Part shown: positions 38,801-46,804 of the stretch, one piece after another
How positions within the stretch are numbered: the first letter of the stretch is position 1
Layout: the number at the start of each line of letters is the position of its first letter
Source: CAVVAL01 sp963740215
Lineage (GTDB): Bacteria > Actinomycetota > Actinomycetes > Mycobacteriales > Cryptosporangiaceae
DNA length: 64,000 nucleotides
Reading direction: 5' to 3'
Assembly (NCBI GenBank): GCA_963740215.1
Contig: CAVUDJ010000006.1
Coordinates: forward strand, 1 to 64,000
Program-made: the position numbers and the translations under genes
Notes under the pieces: model-generated
The model's input: the letters and a program-made list of their open reading frames with translations, nothing else
Databases searched by the model: none
Told to the model about the DNA's origin: nothing

Positions 38801-39484
38801 TACAGCATCCTCATCGAGAGCAGTCCGCTCCGCCCATTCATCAAGATGGTGCCCAAGGCGAGATGGCGAAGCAAAATGCGGAGCGTTGCCCAGGTGGTCG
38901 TTGAGGGAGAACCCATAACCACTGGAGAATTGGCTGCGACGGCGGCGCCAGCATATCGAATCGATCCTCGAACGGGCAGCCGCACCGAAATTCCCAGCGC
39001 CTACCGCTACGCAGAGCCCCCGGCCGGCCAGAGCGTCGTCGGCGCGGCGGTCATCCTACCGCGACCGAGTACCAAGTTGCAGGTCGTCAGCTGGGCAACC
39101 GAAGACTACACAACGGGCGCCGCCACGTCCCACGCCGAGCGCTATTTCGTCGAGTGGCTAGAGGAACAACGATGGAAGGATCGGATCGTCTCCATCGGCA
39201 TGCACAACCTCAACCTGAACCCGTGCCAATACTGTGGTGGCCGGCTTGCCGGCCTGCTGAGAGACCTGAACCGGCGGAGACCGCCGGGGGATCCTGTCCG
39301 GGCGCGGATCCAGTGGTCCTCCCCATGGCCAGAAGAAAGGCTCGAGGTGATTCAGCAAACATTAGCCGGTCTCAGGGCGGCTACCTGGACCGTCGTACCG
39401 CCCATCGTGGATCCGACCGAATACAAGAACGCTCTGGACGACGCGATCAGGAAACAGCAAGTGGCCAACGCGAGAAAACTGTAG
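35819..39484 (+). CDS. eCIS effector: DUF4157 domain, helical translocation region, C-terminal deaminase-like toxin
   Basis: This 1221-aa protein overlaps the ATPase gene. Residues 75-150 are DUF4157: LPTPVRRRVGAALHVDLAPV, then HELAHVVQQ with a zinc-site HExxH at 134-138. DUF4157 is strongly linked to eCIS cargo. Residues about 180-960 are long amphipathic helices, many with Trp-Val/Ile-Lys repeats such as RAWTWVKDKLGIG and EAWDWIKAKLEPIRKPL. A hydrophobic segment lies at about 404-430 (LMVVGGILLMLSPAGPVIAI). The C-terminal tip, about 960-1221, carries SHAERYFVEWLEE (His1105-Ala-Glu1107) and NPCQYCGG (Pro1135-Cys1136-x-x-Cys1139), the zinc and proton-shuttle motifs of cytidine-deaminase-fold toxins. 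The tip codons look less GC-rich than the rest, fitting a swapped toxin module. Target nucleic acid or nucleotide is unknown. Confidence 0.88.
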   Translation: MPSAVTDRRVAEREPAVPPPLRSRPRPAVAAPVSRAGTGPPVIRLTPEASPVTSSLPAPVAELVRATGPGDPLPTPVRRRVGAALHVDLAPVRVHTDERAALAADLLAVRAFTSGVHIFLGAGERPTDVPLMVHELAHVVQQQGAPAVQLFAASPADGLEVEAQRVSAVVAGGGGARVTGRSGDRRAQGFSVTGWIADKAWDLVESIAPEIVPILRMGIGEWLREKLSDALAALHEKLMAPVRAATGFIDTLTAHFGNLVAWMREAASKIARGDCSSIAEAADRIRAVVNGLAAPVIDRVKHLAAKVGDFFTNLWNKVGAPVWDFLKSVGGAVWDKLSQLGNWIWEKTAPVRKALSRAWTWVKDKLGIGEGPEGQNGLLQWVQRKAGEAWDWIKAKLEPIRKPLMVVGGILLMLSPAGPVIAIGGAVYGLIRGVSWLASQLRSSGSVVGQRGVLEGTIIPGIMRAVDAVTGALGRAAAFITDKLSGVMSGLGQLVSAVGGSILRFAVGAVRWISEQFGKLAAWAREKLTGLAEWVRSGLDRLRIFLQPVLDVLRTFGAAIGDLWQIVKLVVSRAWHRIPACIKDPIVNFLINQILKRIPLLSSLLEVPNIWAKVKDTALKAIRQVFVNGDIKGALWTIFRFLLDVLQVPVELVKSILAKAGAAIDLIRDRPLQFLKTFLSAVWEGFKLFSSNAVKHLIEGVLNWFAGQLAEASIPVPTDWTIGSILKLVLDIAGVTVEKVFQIVAKKLNPGIVDRLKKAVNVLTGAWRWVATLIREGPAGLWKEIQDQIGKLKEMLIDALVGWVSETVIGRAALQLITALNPAGAVVNAIIALYSALKTAVQYLARILGIVDRVLDTIGDLARGVSAGAAEVFQSALAKALPVAIGFLANYLNLGRLATRVREMVEKIQKKVVSALEWLVDKAINSGRAVLDALGGKKTAEEGVETKAQERLLTKLQGGRTREATAMIVAEVAAEFRPQGVKQLQLGAIDAEGRYSILIESSPLRPFIKMVPKARWRSKMRSVAQVVVEGEPITTGELAATAAPAYRIDPRTGSRTEIPSAYRYAEPPAGQSVVGAAVILPRPSTKLQVVSWATEDYTTGAATSHAERYFVEWLEEQRWKDRIVSIGMHNLNLNPCQYCGGRLAGLLRDLNRRRPPGDPVRARIQWSSPWPEERLEVIQQTLAGLRAATWTVVPPIVDPTEYKNALDDAIRKQQVANARKL

Positions 39485-39499
39485 GACGCGTGATTCCGG

Positions 39500-42235
39500 A
39501 TGGTCGGCATGGTAGATCCACACGTATTCGCCTGCCTGGTGCATGAGGCGCCGGATTGCGTCGTCGACCTCGTGGACAACCTCCGGTTCCTCGACCCAGA
39601 CTCGGTCGTCCTGCTCTACGACGGCAGCCGGCATGGCACGCTGCTGCGCGACACCGACCTCGCCGACCGGGACGGCGTCCTTATCCATCCCGCGCCCCGA
39701 CCGATGGTCTGGGGCGCGTTGCACGGCTTCGCGCTGGACTGCATGCGGTTCGCCCGCGACCACCTCGACTTCGGGGCCATCACCATTGTCGACTCCGACC
39801 AGCTCGCCGTTCGAGCCCGGTACTCCTCCCATCTCGCGGCGTTCCTCGCCCTCCACCCGGACGCCGGTTGCCTCGTCAACGACCCGCAGCCGCAGCCCTC
39901 GCAGACCCGCGTCGCGCCGGCGCGGGTTGCCTGGCATGAGGTCGCGCTGTGGCGGCCGTTCCTGCAACGGTTTCCCGAAGGCGAACGGAAGTTCCCGCAC
40001 TGGACCTTCTGGCCGTCCACGGTGTTCACCCGAAGCGCCGCCTGCGACCTGGTCGAGCTGTGGGAGGACGACGAGTTGCAGGCCATCATGTCGCGCACCG
40101 GGATCTGGGCGACCGAAGAGGTGATCTTGCCGACGCTGGTGGCCCTCGCGGGCCACGAGATCCTCCGCAGTCCTTGCGCGTACGACCTCGTCCGGTACCG
40201 CATCACCTACAGCCGCGCGCAGATCGACGCGGCGGCGAGCCGGCCCGACGTGTTCTGGGTCCATCCGGTGCCCCGCCGGTTCGGCGATCCGGTGCGAACG
40301 CACATCCGCCGCCGGTTCGGTGAGTACCTACCCGCCACCAGGAGGTCCCACATGGGTCCCTTCCACGGCCCCGCACAGTCCCCGCTGCCGCTGCTCCTAC
40401 CGCTGCTGCGGCGGATGGACGCGGTCAGCGGCCGGCTCTCGCACGAGGAAGCCGACCTGCTCGCGGCGTCGGCCAGCCACGCGTTGACCGCGCTGCCACC
40501 CCCGCACCGGGTACTGGCCGTCGCGCCGAACCCTCGGACGATGGTCGTTCTTCGTGGGGCGGCACAGTTGGTGAGCCCGGAGGCAACAGTCGGGGAATCG
40601 CGCCCGGCGGACGCCGGCGACCACTCCCCGGTCAGCCTGCTCGTCGTAGACGAGCTCCCGGACTACGCCGCGATCGCGGACGCGTTCTCCGCGGTCGAGG
40701 CGGATGTCGTTGTCGGTGGTCTCGTAGTCTTTCACGGGTACGACGCGCGCGGCGGCGTGCGCACCTTCGTCGATCACCTGGTGGCCGACGGCGGATACCA
40801 GCCGGTCCAACAGGTGCAGACCGTCGCGGTGGTGCGGAAGGAGCGCGGCGCGGGGTTCCCCCGGATCGGGCCGATCGTTAAACGCATGGCACGCGTGCCC
40901 GGTTGGCTCGAACCCGACGAGGCGGCGCTCCTGGCCGTGGCCGCGACGTGGGCGCTCCGGCCGCCCACCGCGAACGCGATCGTCGAGGTCGGCAGCTACT
41001 GCGGCCGCGGGACGGTGGTGCTCGGCGGCATCGTCGCGGCGAGCGAATCGAACGCCCGCGTGTACGCGGTCGACCCGTTCGACGGGGTCGTCGGCGCGGC
41101 CGGCGCTGGCCTCACCCACACGGGTCCCACCCTCGACCGGTTCACCGCCACCATCGCCGACGCCGGGCTGACCGGCGTCGTCCGGACCCGGCAGGGCAAG
41201 TCTGTCGAGATCGAATGGGATCAGCCGATCGGCCTGCTGGTGATCGACGGGCTCCACGACCAGCCCAACGTGGCGGCCGACTTCCGGCACTTCGCGCCGA
41301 GCCTTGTGCCCGGCGCGTACGTCGCGTTCCACGACTACGCCGACTACTACCCCGGCGTGCAGGCCTTCGTCGCGCAGTTGCTGCGCCACAGCGGCTTCGA
41401 ACGAGTGGCGCAGGCCGGCAGCCTGATCCTGCTACGCGCGGACCGGGGCGGGTCGGCCCGCGCGAAAGGAATGGCCGTGGCTAAACGACGACCCCCGGCG
41501 GGGCGCTCGGCCACCGCGGCTCCGAAGCAGCCACTCGTCTCCTGCGTCATGCCGACGTACAACCGGCGGATCTTCGTGCCGCAGGCGATCCGGTACTTCC
41601 TGCGCCAGGACTACGCCGACCGGGAACTGGTCGTCGTCGACGACGGCACGGATCCGGTGGCTGACCTGATCCCCGACGACCCCCGCATCCGCTACATCCG
41701 GCTCCCCGACCGGCGCTCGATCGGCGCCAAGCGGAACATCGGCTGCGAGAATGCGCGCGGCGACCTCCTGGTCCACTGGGACGACGACGACTGGATGGCC
41801 GACTGGCGCCTGCGCTATCAGGTGGAAACCTTTCTCGACCAGGACGTCGACGTCTGCGGCCTGAGCGTGGTCTTCTTCTGCGAGGTTCCGGGCGAACACG
41901 GCTGGCGCTACGAGTATCCGAAGGGCCGGCGACCGTGGGTGCACGATCCGACGTTCTGCTACCGGCGGGGGTTGTGGGCGTCGGCGCCGTTCCCGGACAG
42001 CAGCCACAGTCTCGACGCGCGATACCTCTGGCAGGGGCGGGCCAAGAGCGTCGGCACGCTGAACGATCCGTCGTTCTACGTCGGCATCGTGCACAGCGGC
42101 AACACCAGCCGCAAGGACACGACAGACTCCTGGTGGCGCCCGTATCCGACCGACGAGATTGCGGCGATGATGGGCACCGACTGGTCGTTCTACCGGCGCT
42201 CGCCCGACGCCGGGGTGGGTGGAGGCCGCCGATGA
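39500..42235 (+). CDS. Glycosyltransferase-methyltransferase-glycosyltransferase fusion
   Basis: This 911-aa protein lies 15 bases after the effector gene. Residues 1-280 form a GT-A-like domain with ALDCMRFARDHLDFGAITIV followed by DSD at 98-100. Residues about 470-640 are a Rossmann class I methyltransferase (IVEVGSYCGRGTVVLGGIVA, motif I near 495; then VYAVDPFDG and LLVIDGLHD, Methyltransf_24-like). Residues about 678-900 are a family 2 GT with SCVMPTYNRR at 681, LVVVDDGTDP and the metal-binding HWDDDDW at 761-764. Residues 290-460 are a degenerate or additional methyltransferase-like fold. The position suggests sugar modification of the particle or of a co-encoded glycan, which is inference. 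Confidence 0.82.
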   Translation: MVGMVDPHVFACLVHEAPDCVVDLVDNLRFLDPDSVVLLYDGSRHGTLLRDTDLADRDGVLIHPAPRPMVWGALHGFALDCMRFARDHLDFGAITIVDSDQLAVRARYSSHLAAFLALHPDAGCLVNDPQPQPSQTRVAPARVAWHEVALWRPFLQRFPEGERKFPHWTFWPSTVFTRSAACDLVELWEDDELQAIMSRTGIWATEEVILPTLVALAGHEILRSPCAYDLVRYRITYSRAQIDAAASRPDVFWVHPVPRRFGDPVRTHIRRRFGEYLPATRRSHMGPFHGPAQSPLPLLLPLLRRMDAVSGRLSHEEADLLAASASHALTALPPPHRVLAVAPNPRTMVVLRGAAQLVSPEATVGESRPADAGDHSPVSLLVVDELPDYAAIADAFSAVEADVVVGGLVVFHGYDARGGVRTFVDHLVADGGYQPVQQVQTVAVVRKERGAGFPRIGPIVKRMARVPGWLEPDEAALLAVAATWALRPPTANAIVEVGSYCGRGTVVLGGIVAASESNARVYAVDPFDGVVGAAGAGLTHTGPTLDRFTATIADAGLTGVVRTRQGKSVEIEWDQPIGLLVIDGLHDQPNVAADFRHFAPSLVPGAYVAFHDYADYYPGVQAFVAQLLRHSGFERVAQAGSLILLRADRGGSARAKGMAVAKRRPPAGRSATAAPKQPLVSCVMPTYNRRIFVPQAIRYFLRQDYADRELVVVDDGTDPVADLIPDDPRIRYIRLPDRRSIGAKRNIGCENARGDLLVHWDDDDWMADWRLRYQVETFLDQDVDVCGLSVVFFCEVPGEHGWRYEYPKGRRPWVHDPTFCYRRGLWASAPFPDSSHSLDARYLWQGRAKSVGTLNDPSFYVGIVHSGNTSRKDTTDSWWRPYPTDEIAAMMGTDWSFYRRSPDAGVGGGRR

Positions 42236-44169
42236 CGCTGCCGGTCTGGATGTACTGGGAGGGCCCGTGCCCCGATTGGATCCTCGCGTGCCGGGAGACC
42301 ATCGTCCGCCATGCCCCCGAGCCGCGCCTGCTCGGGCCGCGCGACGTCGCCCAGATCCGGGACTTCGACCGCGACCTCGACCTGTCCGGACTGCACGTGG
42401 CCCATCGGGCCGACTACGTCCGCGCGCTCCTGCTCGCCCGCTACGGAGGGCTGTGGGTCGACGCCGACTGCATCGTGATGCAGCCGCTCGACAGGACGCT
42501 GGATCTCCTGCGTGACCACGACTTCATCGGCCACTACGAGCGGCAGGGGCGCATCTCCAACGCGTTCATCGCGAGCCGTCCCGGCGGCCGGATCGCCATG
42601 GCATACTACGAGCGGATCGCGCGACTCTTGCGTTCGCACGAGCCCCTGTCCTGGCTGTCGCTGGGTGCGCTGGCGCTGATGGACGTGCTCCGCGAGACCG
42701 ACGCACCCTGGCACCGGCTCAACGTGGAACTCGTGCAACCCGTGTGCTGGAGCGATCCGGGGGCGTTCTTCTGCCTGGACACGCCGGAAGGCCACGACCG
42801 CTGGGTCAACCCACGCTCGATCTGTTACATGCTGTCGCACAACACGGTGAACGCGTACCTCGCGCGCCATCCGGACGCGGACCTGCTCGCCGGCGCGACG
42901 TTCTTCACCCACCTGCTCCGCCGCAGCCGCTCGGACAGCGACACCGCCGGTGCCGGCCCGCGACCGCAGCCGACCGCCACGGTGAGGAGGACATCCATGC
43001 ACCGGGGGACGCGAGCCTTGCTTCCCTTCTGTCTCCAGGCGATCGCCGATGTCAGCCCGGAGCGGGTGCTCGATCTCGACCTGGGGTTCGGCCGCTGGGG
43101 CGTACTGGTCCGCGAAATCTGCGACGACGAGGCCGGCCGGGTGCATCGGGAGAACTGGCGGACTCACATCGAGGCGGTGACCCCGCAGCCAACCGCGGTC
43201 GAGGAGTACCACCACTTCTTCTACAACTGGATACACGCCGGCGATGCGGTCGAGTGCCTGACCCGCATGACCGACCGGTGGAACCTTATTGTGCTGGGTG
43301 AGCTGCTCCAGGATCAGCCGGAAACCCGCGCGCACCAGCTCCTCGCGGCCGCACTCGACCGGTCCGACTACGTGCTCATACTGGTGCAGCTCGAGGCGGA
43401 GACACCCGACGGCGCACCGCGACATCCGAAATCGGTGTGGAAGGCCAGCGCGGTGCTTGCCCTTGCACCGACCCGGCACGCGCTCGAGACCATCAACGGT
43501 CAGGACCACGGCGCGTTCCTGCTGTCGCGCGCGGATCCGCTGGGCTTACGGCGGCCGCCGGACGGCGCCGACGTGTTCTCCCGGGTCTTCCACGACAACC
43601 TCTGGCAAGCCGCGGAGTCGCGCTCGGGACCGGGCTCGAGCCTGGTACAAACCGCGACCATCCGCCGGAGCATTCCCGCGCTCATCGCCCAGGTGGGCGC
43701 CAGGTCCATCCTCGACGTGCCATGCGGCGACTTCAACTGGCTGCGGCATGTCGACCTGCCCGTGGACCAGTACATCGGCGCGGACATCGTTCCCGCCGTG
43801 ATCGCCAGAAACCAGCTCCAGTTCGGCAACGAGCAGCGAACGTTCCTCGCCCTGGACGCCCGGGCGGATGCGCTGCCGAGAGCCGACCTGATCCTCTGCC
43901 GGGATGGACTGGTCCACCTGTCGTTCGAGGACGCCATCCGCGTCGTCGCTAACTTCCGGCGCAGTGGCTCCGTCTACCTTCTGGCCACCACGTTCCCCAA
44001 TCTGGAGCGCAACGATCCGGTCGGCACCGGCGGCTGGCACCCGCTCAATCTCCGGCAACCGCCGTTCTCGTTCCCAGAACCCGTCGCGGCCATCAATGAA
44101 GGATGCACGGAAGGCGACGGACGATACGCGGACAAGAGTCTCGCGCTATGGAAGCTCGCCGAGCTATGA
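42232..44169 (+). CDS. Glycosyltransferase (GT32-like) fused to two methyltransferase domains
   Basis: This 645-aa protein overlaps the previous gene by four bases (ATGA). Residues 1-240 are a Gly_transf_sug/GT32-like domain: LPVWMYWEGPCPDWILACRE, HRADYVRALLLARYGGLWVD, the DAD metal motif at 77-79, and SNAFIASRPGGRIAMAYYER. Residues about 265-430 are a methyltransferase-like fold (VLDLDLGFGRWGVLVREI). Residues about 440-645 are a second one: ARSILDVPCGDFNWLRHVDL, YIGADIVPAVIARNQ, and DLILCRDGLVHLSFEDAIRV. With the preceding gene it forms a two-protein set of three GT and three or four methyltransferase domains. O-methylated glycan synthesis is the natural reading, and the acceptor is unknown. 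Confidence 0.82.
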   Translation: MTLPVWMYWEGPCPDWILACRETIVRHAPEPRLLGPRDVAQIRDFDRDLDLSGLHVAHRADYVRALLLARYGGLWVDADCIVMQPLDRTLDLLRDHDFIGHYERQGRISNAFIASRPGGRIAMAYYERIARLLRSHEPLSWLSLGALALMDVLRETDAPWHRLNVELVQPVCWSDPGAFFCLDTPEGHDRWVNPRSICYMLSHNTVNAYLARHPDADLLAGATFFTHLLRRSRSDSDTAGAGPRPQPTATVRRTSMHRGTRALLPFCLQAIADVSPERVLDLDLGFGRWGVLVREICDDEAGRVHRENWRTHIEAVTPQPTAVEEYHHFFYNWIHAGDAVECLTRMTDRWNLIVLGELLQDQPETRAHQLLAAALDRSDYVLILVQLEAETPDGAPRHPKSVWKASAVLALAPTRHALETINGQDHGAFLLSRADPLGLRRPPDGADVFSRVFHDNLWQAAESRSGPGSSLVQTATIRRSIPALIAQVGARSILDVPCGDFNWLRHVDLPVDQYIGADIVPAVIARNQLQFGNEQRTFLALDARADALPRADLILCRDGLVHLSFEDAIRVVANFRRSGSVYLLATTFPNLERNDPVGTGGWHPLNLRQPPFSFPEPVAAINEGCTEGDGRYADKSLALWKLAEL

Positions 44170-44446
44170 CCGACACCGCCGTGCGAAAGGCTGTCAACCG
44201 GCCAGGTATCAAACCGACCCGTGAGCGCTGCAGTCCCGACTGCTGCGCCAACTCTACCGGCGAAGCGGCCTGGAGCGTACCGTGATCATGTCGCTACTTT
44301 GCGTGCACGTTGCTTTGGTAGTCCCATCGATCCCGATATGGACCTCCTTGGCAGCAGCAATGTCCGGCAACGGTGCGCGAGTGGCGGGCGTCTTGGTGAA
44401 CGCTTGGCATTACGGCCTCGGGAGTTCGGTTGTCGGGAACCACTAG
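44166..44446 (+). pseudogene. Small putative membrane protein, frame-disrupted
   Basis: An ATG overlaps the stop of the GT32 fusion gene (ATGA). The frame reads MTDTAVRKAVNRPGIKPTRE and then soon stops. The sensible continuation is one frame over: LQSRLLRQLYRRSGLERTVI, then a hydrophobic stretch SLLCVHVALVVPSIPIWTSL, ending VVGNH. About 90 residues would result. I do not recognise it, and the support is only the coupling and the hydrophobic helix. Confidence 0.25.
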
Positions 44447-45374
44447 CCGCGTGTGGGACCGCCGCCACCGACCGCCTGCGATGCGTCGAGCGGCAGCCAA
44501 ACGTGCCCCGGCGGGGGGGCGGCTAGGCACGCGCCCGACCGCGGTGACAACGGCACCGTCACGGGCATTCGAGAAGTCGCAACTACTGCCGCTCGTCACC
44601 GACCTCGGCGCACTGATCGCCGTAGTCACGGCATTGCTGTACTACTTCGGCTGGGTACGAACCCGATACCAGGCGCGTGAGCTGGGCTACGACGCCTCCG
44701 TGATGGATCTGACCATCACCGACTACGTCCTGAAGAGCCTCAACGTTCTGTTCCTTCCGCTCACCGCCCTGCTCATTGGCACCGTCATTCTTCACGCCAT
44801 GCACCGGCGGTTCGTACGTCCGCAGCCCATGTCCCCGGCACGCTGCACCGTCGCGCTCAGGGTGGCGCGGATCCTTGGCTGGAGCTGGGTCCTTTGGCTG
44901 GGGGTCGCCGCTGCGTTGCTCGTCTCGCCGGTGCGCGGCTACGCCTTACCCTTCAGCCTCTCGCTGGGGGTGATCTGCGCGATGTACGCCAGGGCACTCC
45001 GCCGCCAGGTCACCGGTATCGACCCGTGGCCGATGACGACGCAGGTGGTTGTGCTGGTATTGCTCGCGGTCGGAGCCTTCTGGGTGACCGAGCGGGTTGC
45101 CCGCACGATGGGCGAAGCCTTCGCCGCCGAATTCGTTGCCAACCCTCGGCAGCTGTCCGCCGTCACGATCTACAGCGCCAAGGACCTGCAAATCGACACG
45201 CCTGGCGTCGACGAGATGGCCTTGTCCAGTCCCGACTCCCAGTACCTCTTTCGCTACACAGGCCTGCGTCTGCTGGAACGCTCCGGCGACAAATACTTCT
45301 TCATCACCGCACAACCCGGACGTGTCATCGTGATCCGGGAAAACGACAACCTCCGAATGGAGTTCACCAAGTAG
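44430..45374 (+). CDS. Polytopic membrane protein with C-terminal extracytoplasmic domain (paralogue A)
   Basis: This 314-aa protein has a basic N-terminus and about five hydrophobic segments. They lie at roughly residues 52-72 (LGALIAVVTALLYYFGWVRT), 92-120 (LKSLNVLFLPLTALLIGTVI), 148-168, 171-186 and 205-225 (VVVLVLLAVGAFWVTERVA). A soluble C-terminal domain of about 85 residues follows, with AVTIYSAKDLQIDTPGVDEM and LFRYTGLRLLERSGDKYFFI. It has a clear paralogue on the opposite strand at 47.7-48.5 kb sharing the FGWVRT..ELGYD and GVDE..YLYRYDGL motifs. Two lipoprotein genes follow it. The function is unknown. Confidence 0.7.
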   Translation: MSGTTSRVWDRRHRPPAMRRAAAKRAPAGGRLGTRPTAVTTAPSRAFEKSQLLPLVTDLGALIAVVTALLYYFGWVRTRYQARELGYDASVMDLTITDYVLKSLNVLFLPLTALLIGTVILHAMHRRFVRPQPMSPARCTVALRVARILGWSWVLWLGVAAALLVSPVRGYALPFSLSLGVICAMYARALRRQVTGIDPWPMTTQVVVLVLLAVGAFWVTERVARTMGEAFAAEFVANPRQLSAVTIYSAKDLQIDTPGVDEMALSSPDSQYLFRYTGLRLLERSGDKYFFITAQPGRVIVIRENDNLRMEFTK

Positions 45375-45434
45375 CCCATTGCAAACCACCTGGGAGCGCT
45401 GCTATTTCCCCTACTCTAGGAACCGAGGCGGTCC

Positions 45435-46367
45435 ATGGCTCTCGTCTCGAAACAGCGAATCAGCACTCGTGCTGTCAACGCCGGTTCTCCTTCCGGAACT
45501 CTCGGCTGCACCCGGTTCCGACGGTCCGGCGTGCTGTTCCTGACCTTGGTCTTGATAGTCGCCGGCTGCAGCCGCGGCGGCAATGACGGCGCGCCTCCCG
45601 CCGTACCGACAACGAGCCCTCCAATCACACCTCCCGCCGTACCGACAACGAGCCCTCCAATCACACCTCCCGTCCCACCGCCCCCTAAACCACCAACAGT
45701 TACGCTAGTCATCAAATGGATCAAAGACGTCGGCGTCACGGGCGGCGGAGGGGGCAGCCAAGAAACGGCGTACGCGTGGTTGATGAAGGGGCGCTGTTGG
45801 ACCACGCTGGACATCGCGCGACACGGAGGAGATCCGCAGGTTGGCGCCGGGCCTTTGGAAGAGCCGTACCGTAGCCTCTTTGAAGGCGCCGCCCTCGCCT
45901 GCCTGGCCGCCTTTCATGGTCGGACCGATCTCTGGAAGACAGCGACGTCGCGGTTCCGCCGGATCGACGCTTCAGGACTCAGCTGTTGGGACCGAGAGGT
46001 TTACGACATGCTGAGTGCGCTCGTCCAGGCCCATCAGGACAATCCCACCGCCAGCTTCAAGCGAGAGACGGGCCAGTCGTCCACGTGCCCGGAGCTGGGC
46101 CCACTGAAGCCCGATCACGGATCACGCTCGGGCGGCTATACCGTTGAAGTGACCGGGCGAAATCTTCCCGCCCAGCTGGAATTCATCTGGTTTGGTACGA
46201 CTATCACGACGACGGCGCGTGTCGACCGGAGGGGAAAGTTGATGCTCTTGGTGCCTCCCGCGCAACCCGGACAGTCCCCTAACACGGTGATCAAGATCGC
46301 GGATGCGTACCGAACAGAGCAGGTGCATGCCGACTTCCGCTACGACGGCTGTGGCGCCATCTGCTAA
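45435..46367 (+). CDS. Lipoprotein with conserved domain and IPT/TIG-like C-terminus (paralogue 1)
   Basis: This 310-aa protein has a lipobox (LFLTLVLIVAGC, Cys at about residue 41) and a long Pro/Thr linker containing a duplicated 12-residue unit. A conserved domain of about 120 residues follows: VIKWIKDVGVTGGGGGSQE, then EPYRSLFEGAALACLAAFHG, LSCWDREVYDMLSALVQAHQ. The C-terminal domain is IPT/TIG-like: LKPDHGSRSGGYTVEVTGRN, then FIWFGTTITTTARVDRRGKL. Two further copies of this architecture occur nearby. It probably stays anchored to the outer face of the membrane. I do not recognise the central domain. Confidence 0.72.
   Translation: MALVSKQRISTRAVNAGSPSGTLGCTRFRRSGVLFLTLVLIVAGCSRGGNDGAPPAVPTTSPPITPPAVPTTSPPITPPVPPPPKPPTVTLVIKWIKDVGVTGGGGGSQETAYAWLMKGRCWTTLDIARHGGDPQVGAGPLEEPYRSLFEGAALACLAAFHGRTDLWKTATSRFRRIDASGLSCWDREVYDMLSALVQAHQDNPTASFKRETGQSSTCPELGPLKPDHGSRSGGYTVEVTGRNLPAQLEFIWFGTTITTTARVDRRGKLMLLVPPAQPGQSPNTVIKIADAYRTEQVHADFRYDGCGAIC
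45594..45665 (+). repeat. Direct 36-bp duplication in lipoprotein linker
   Basis: Two perfect, adjacent 36-base copies encode PPAVPTTSPPIT twice in the Pro-rich linker between lipid anchor and domain. The perfect identity suggests a recent slippage event that lengthened the linker. Confidence 0.9.
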
Positions 46368-46804
46368 GTCGCCCAGCCCGCCATCCAATTCGCCCAGCCC
46401 GTCGTCCACGTAGCCGCGCAGATCATCACGCACCGCCTCCGCCAGCAGCCGCGGCCCGTTCACGCGAGGGAGGCGGATGCCGCCTGCCGCATCGGTACCT
46501 GGGGCCGGCGCGACGTGCTGCCAGTCTGAACCATGTCGGCGATGAGGGAGCCGGGGCCAGGTTGATTCCCGACTCACCGACTCTCGTCTCCAAGGCTCGA
46601 GAGACGCCTCCGTCAGCCACCGGTCGATCGGCATAGCCGGTTTGGCTGTCGTATTAGCGACAAGAGTGATCAGCCCGTTGACACTCTAGCCAGCGAGCCG
46701 GATGTTGGACTCGTCGCTCGACGGCGGAGTGGGTCGCTGGTCATGCGGGGCGCCGGCCAGTCGCGAAGGACGTCAGTCGTCACATTGGAGCAGCCTTGAA
46801 GCCG
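46368..46804. other. Intergenic stretch with no convincing gene
   Basis: This stretch separates the two plus-strand lipoprotein genes. The minus strand contains a short protein-like run (RVNGPRLLAEAVRDDLRGYV) without a clean start or stop, possibly a relic. I see no strong terminator hairpin with a T-run. Confidence 0.4.

Noticed and set aside
39500..44169. Glycosyltransferase genes as an antibiotic biosynthesis cluster
   Set aside because: No PKS, NRPS, sugar-nucleotide or resistance genes are present; only the two fusion proteins lie here.
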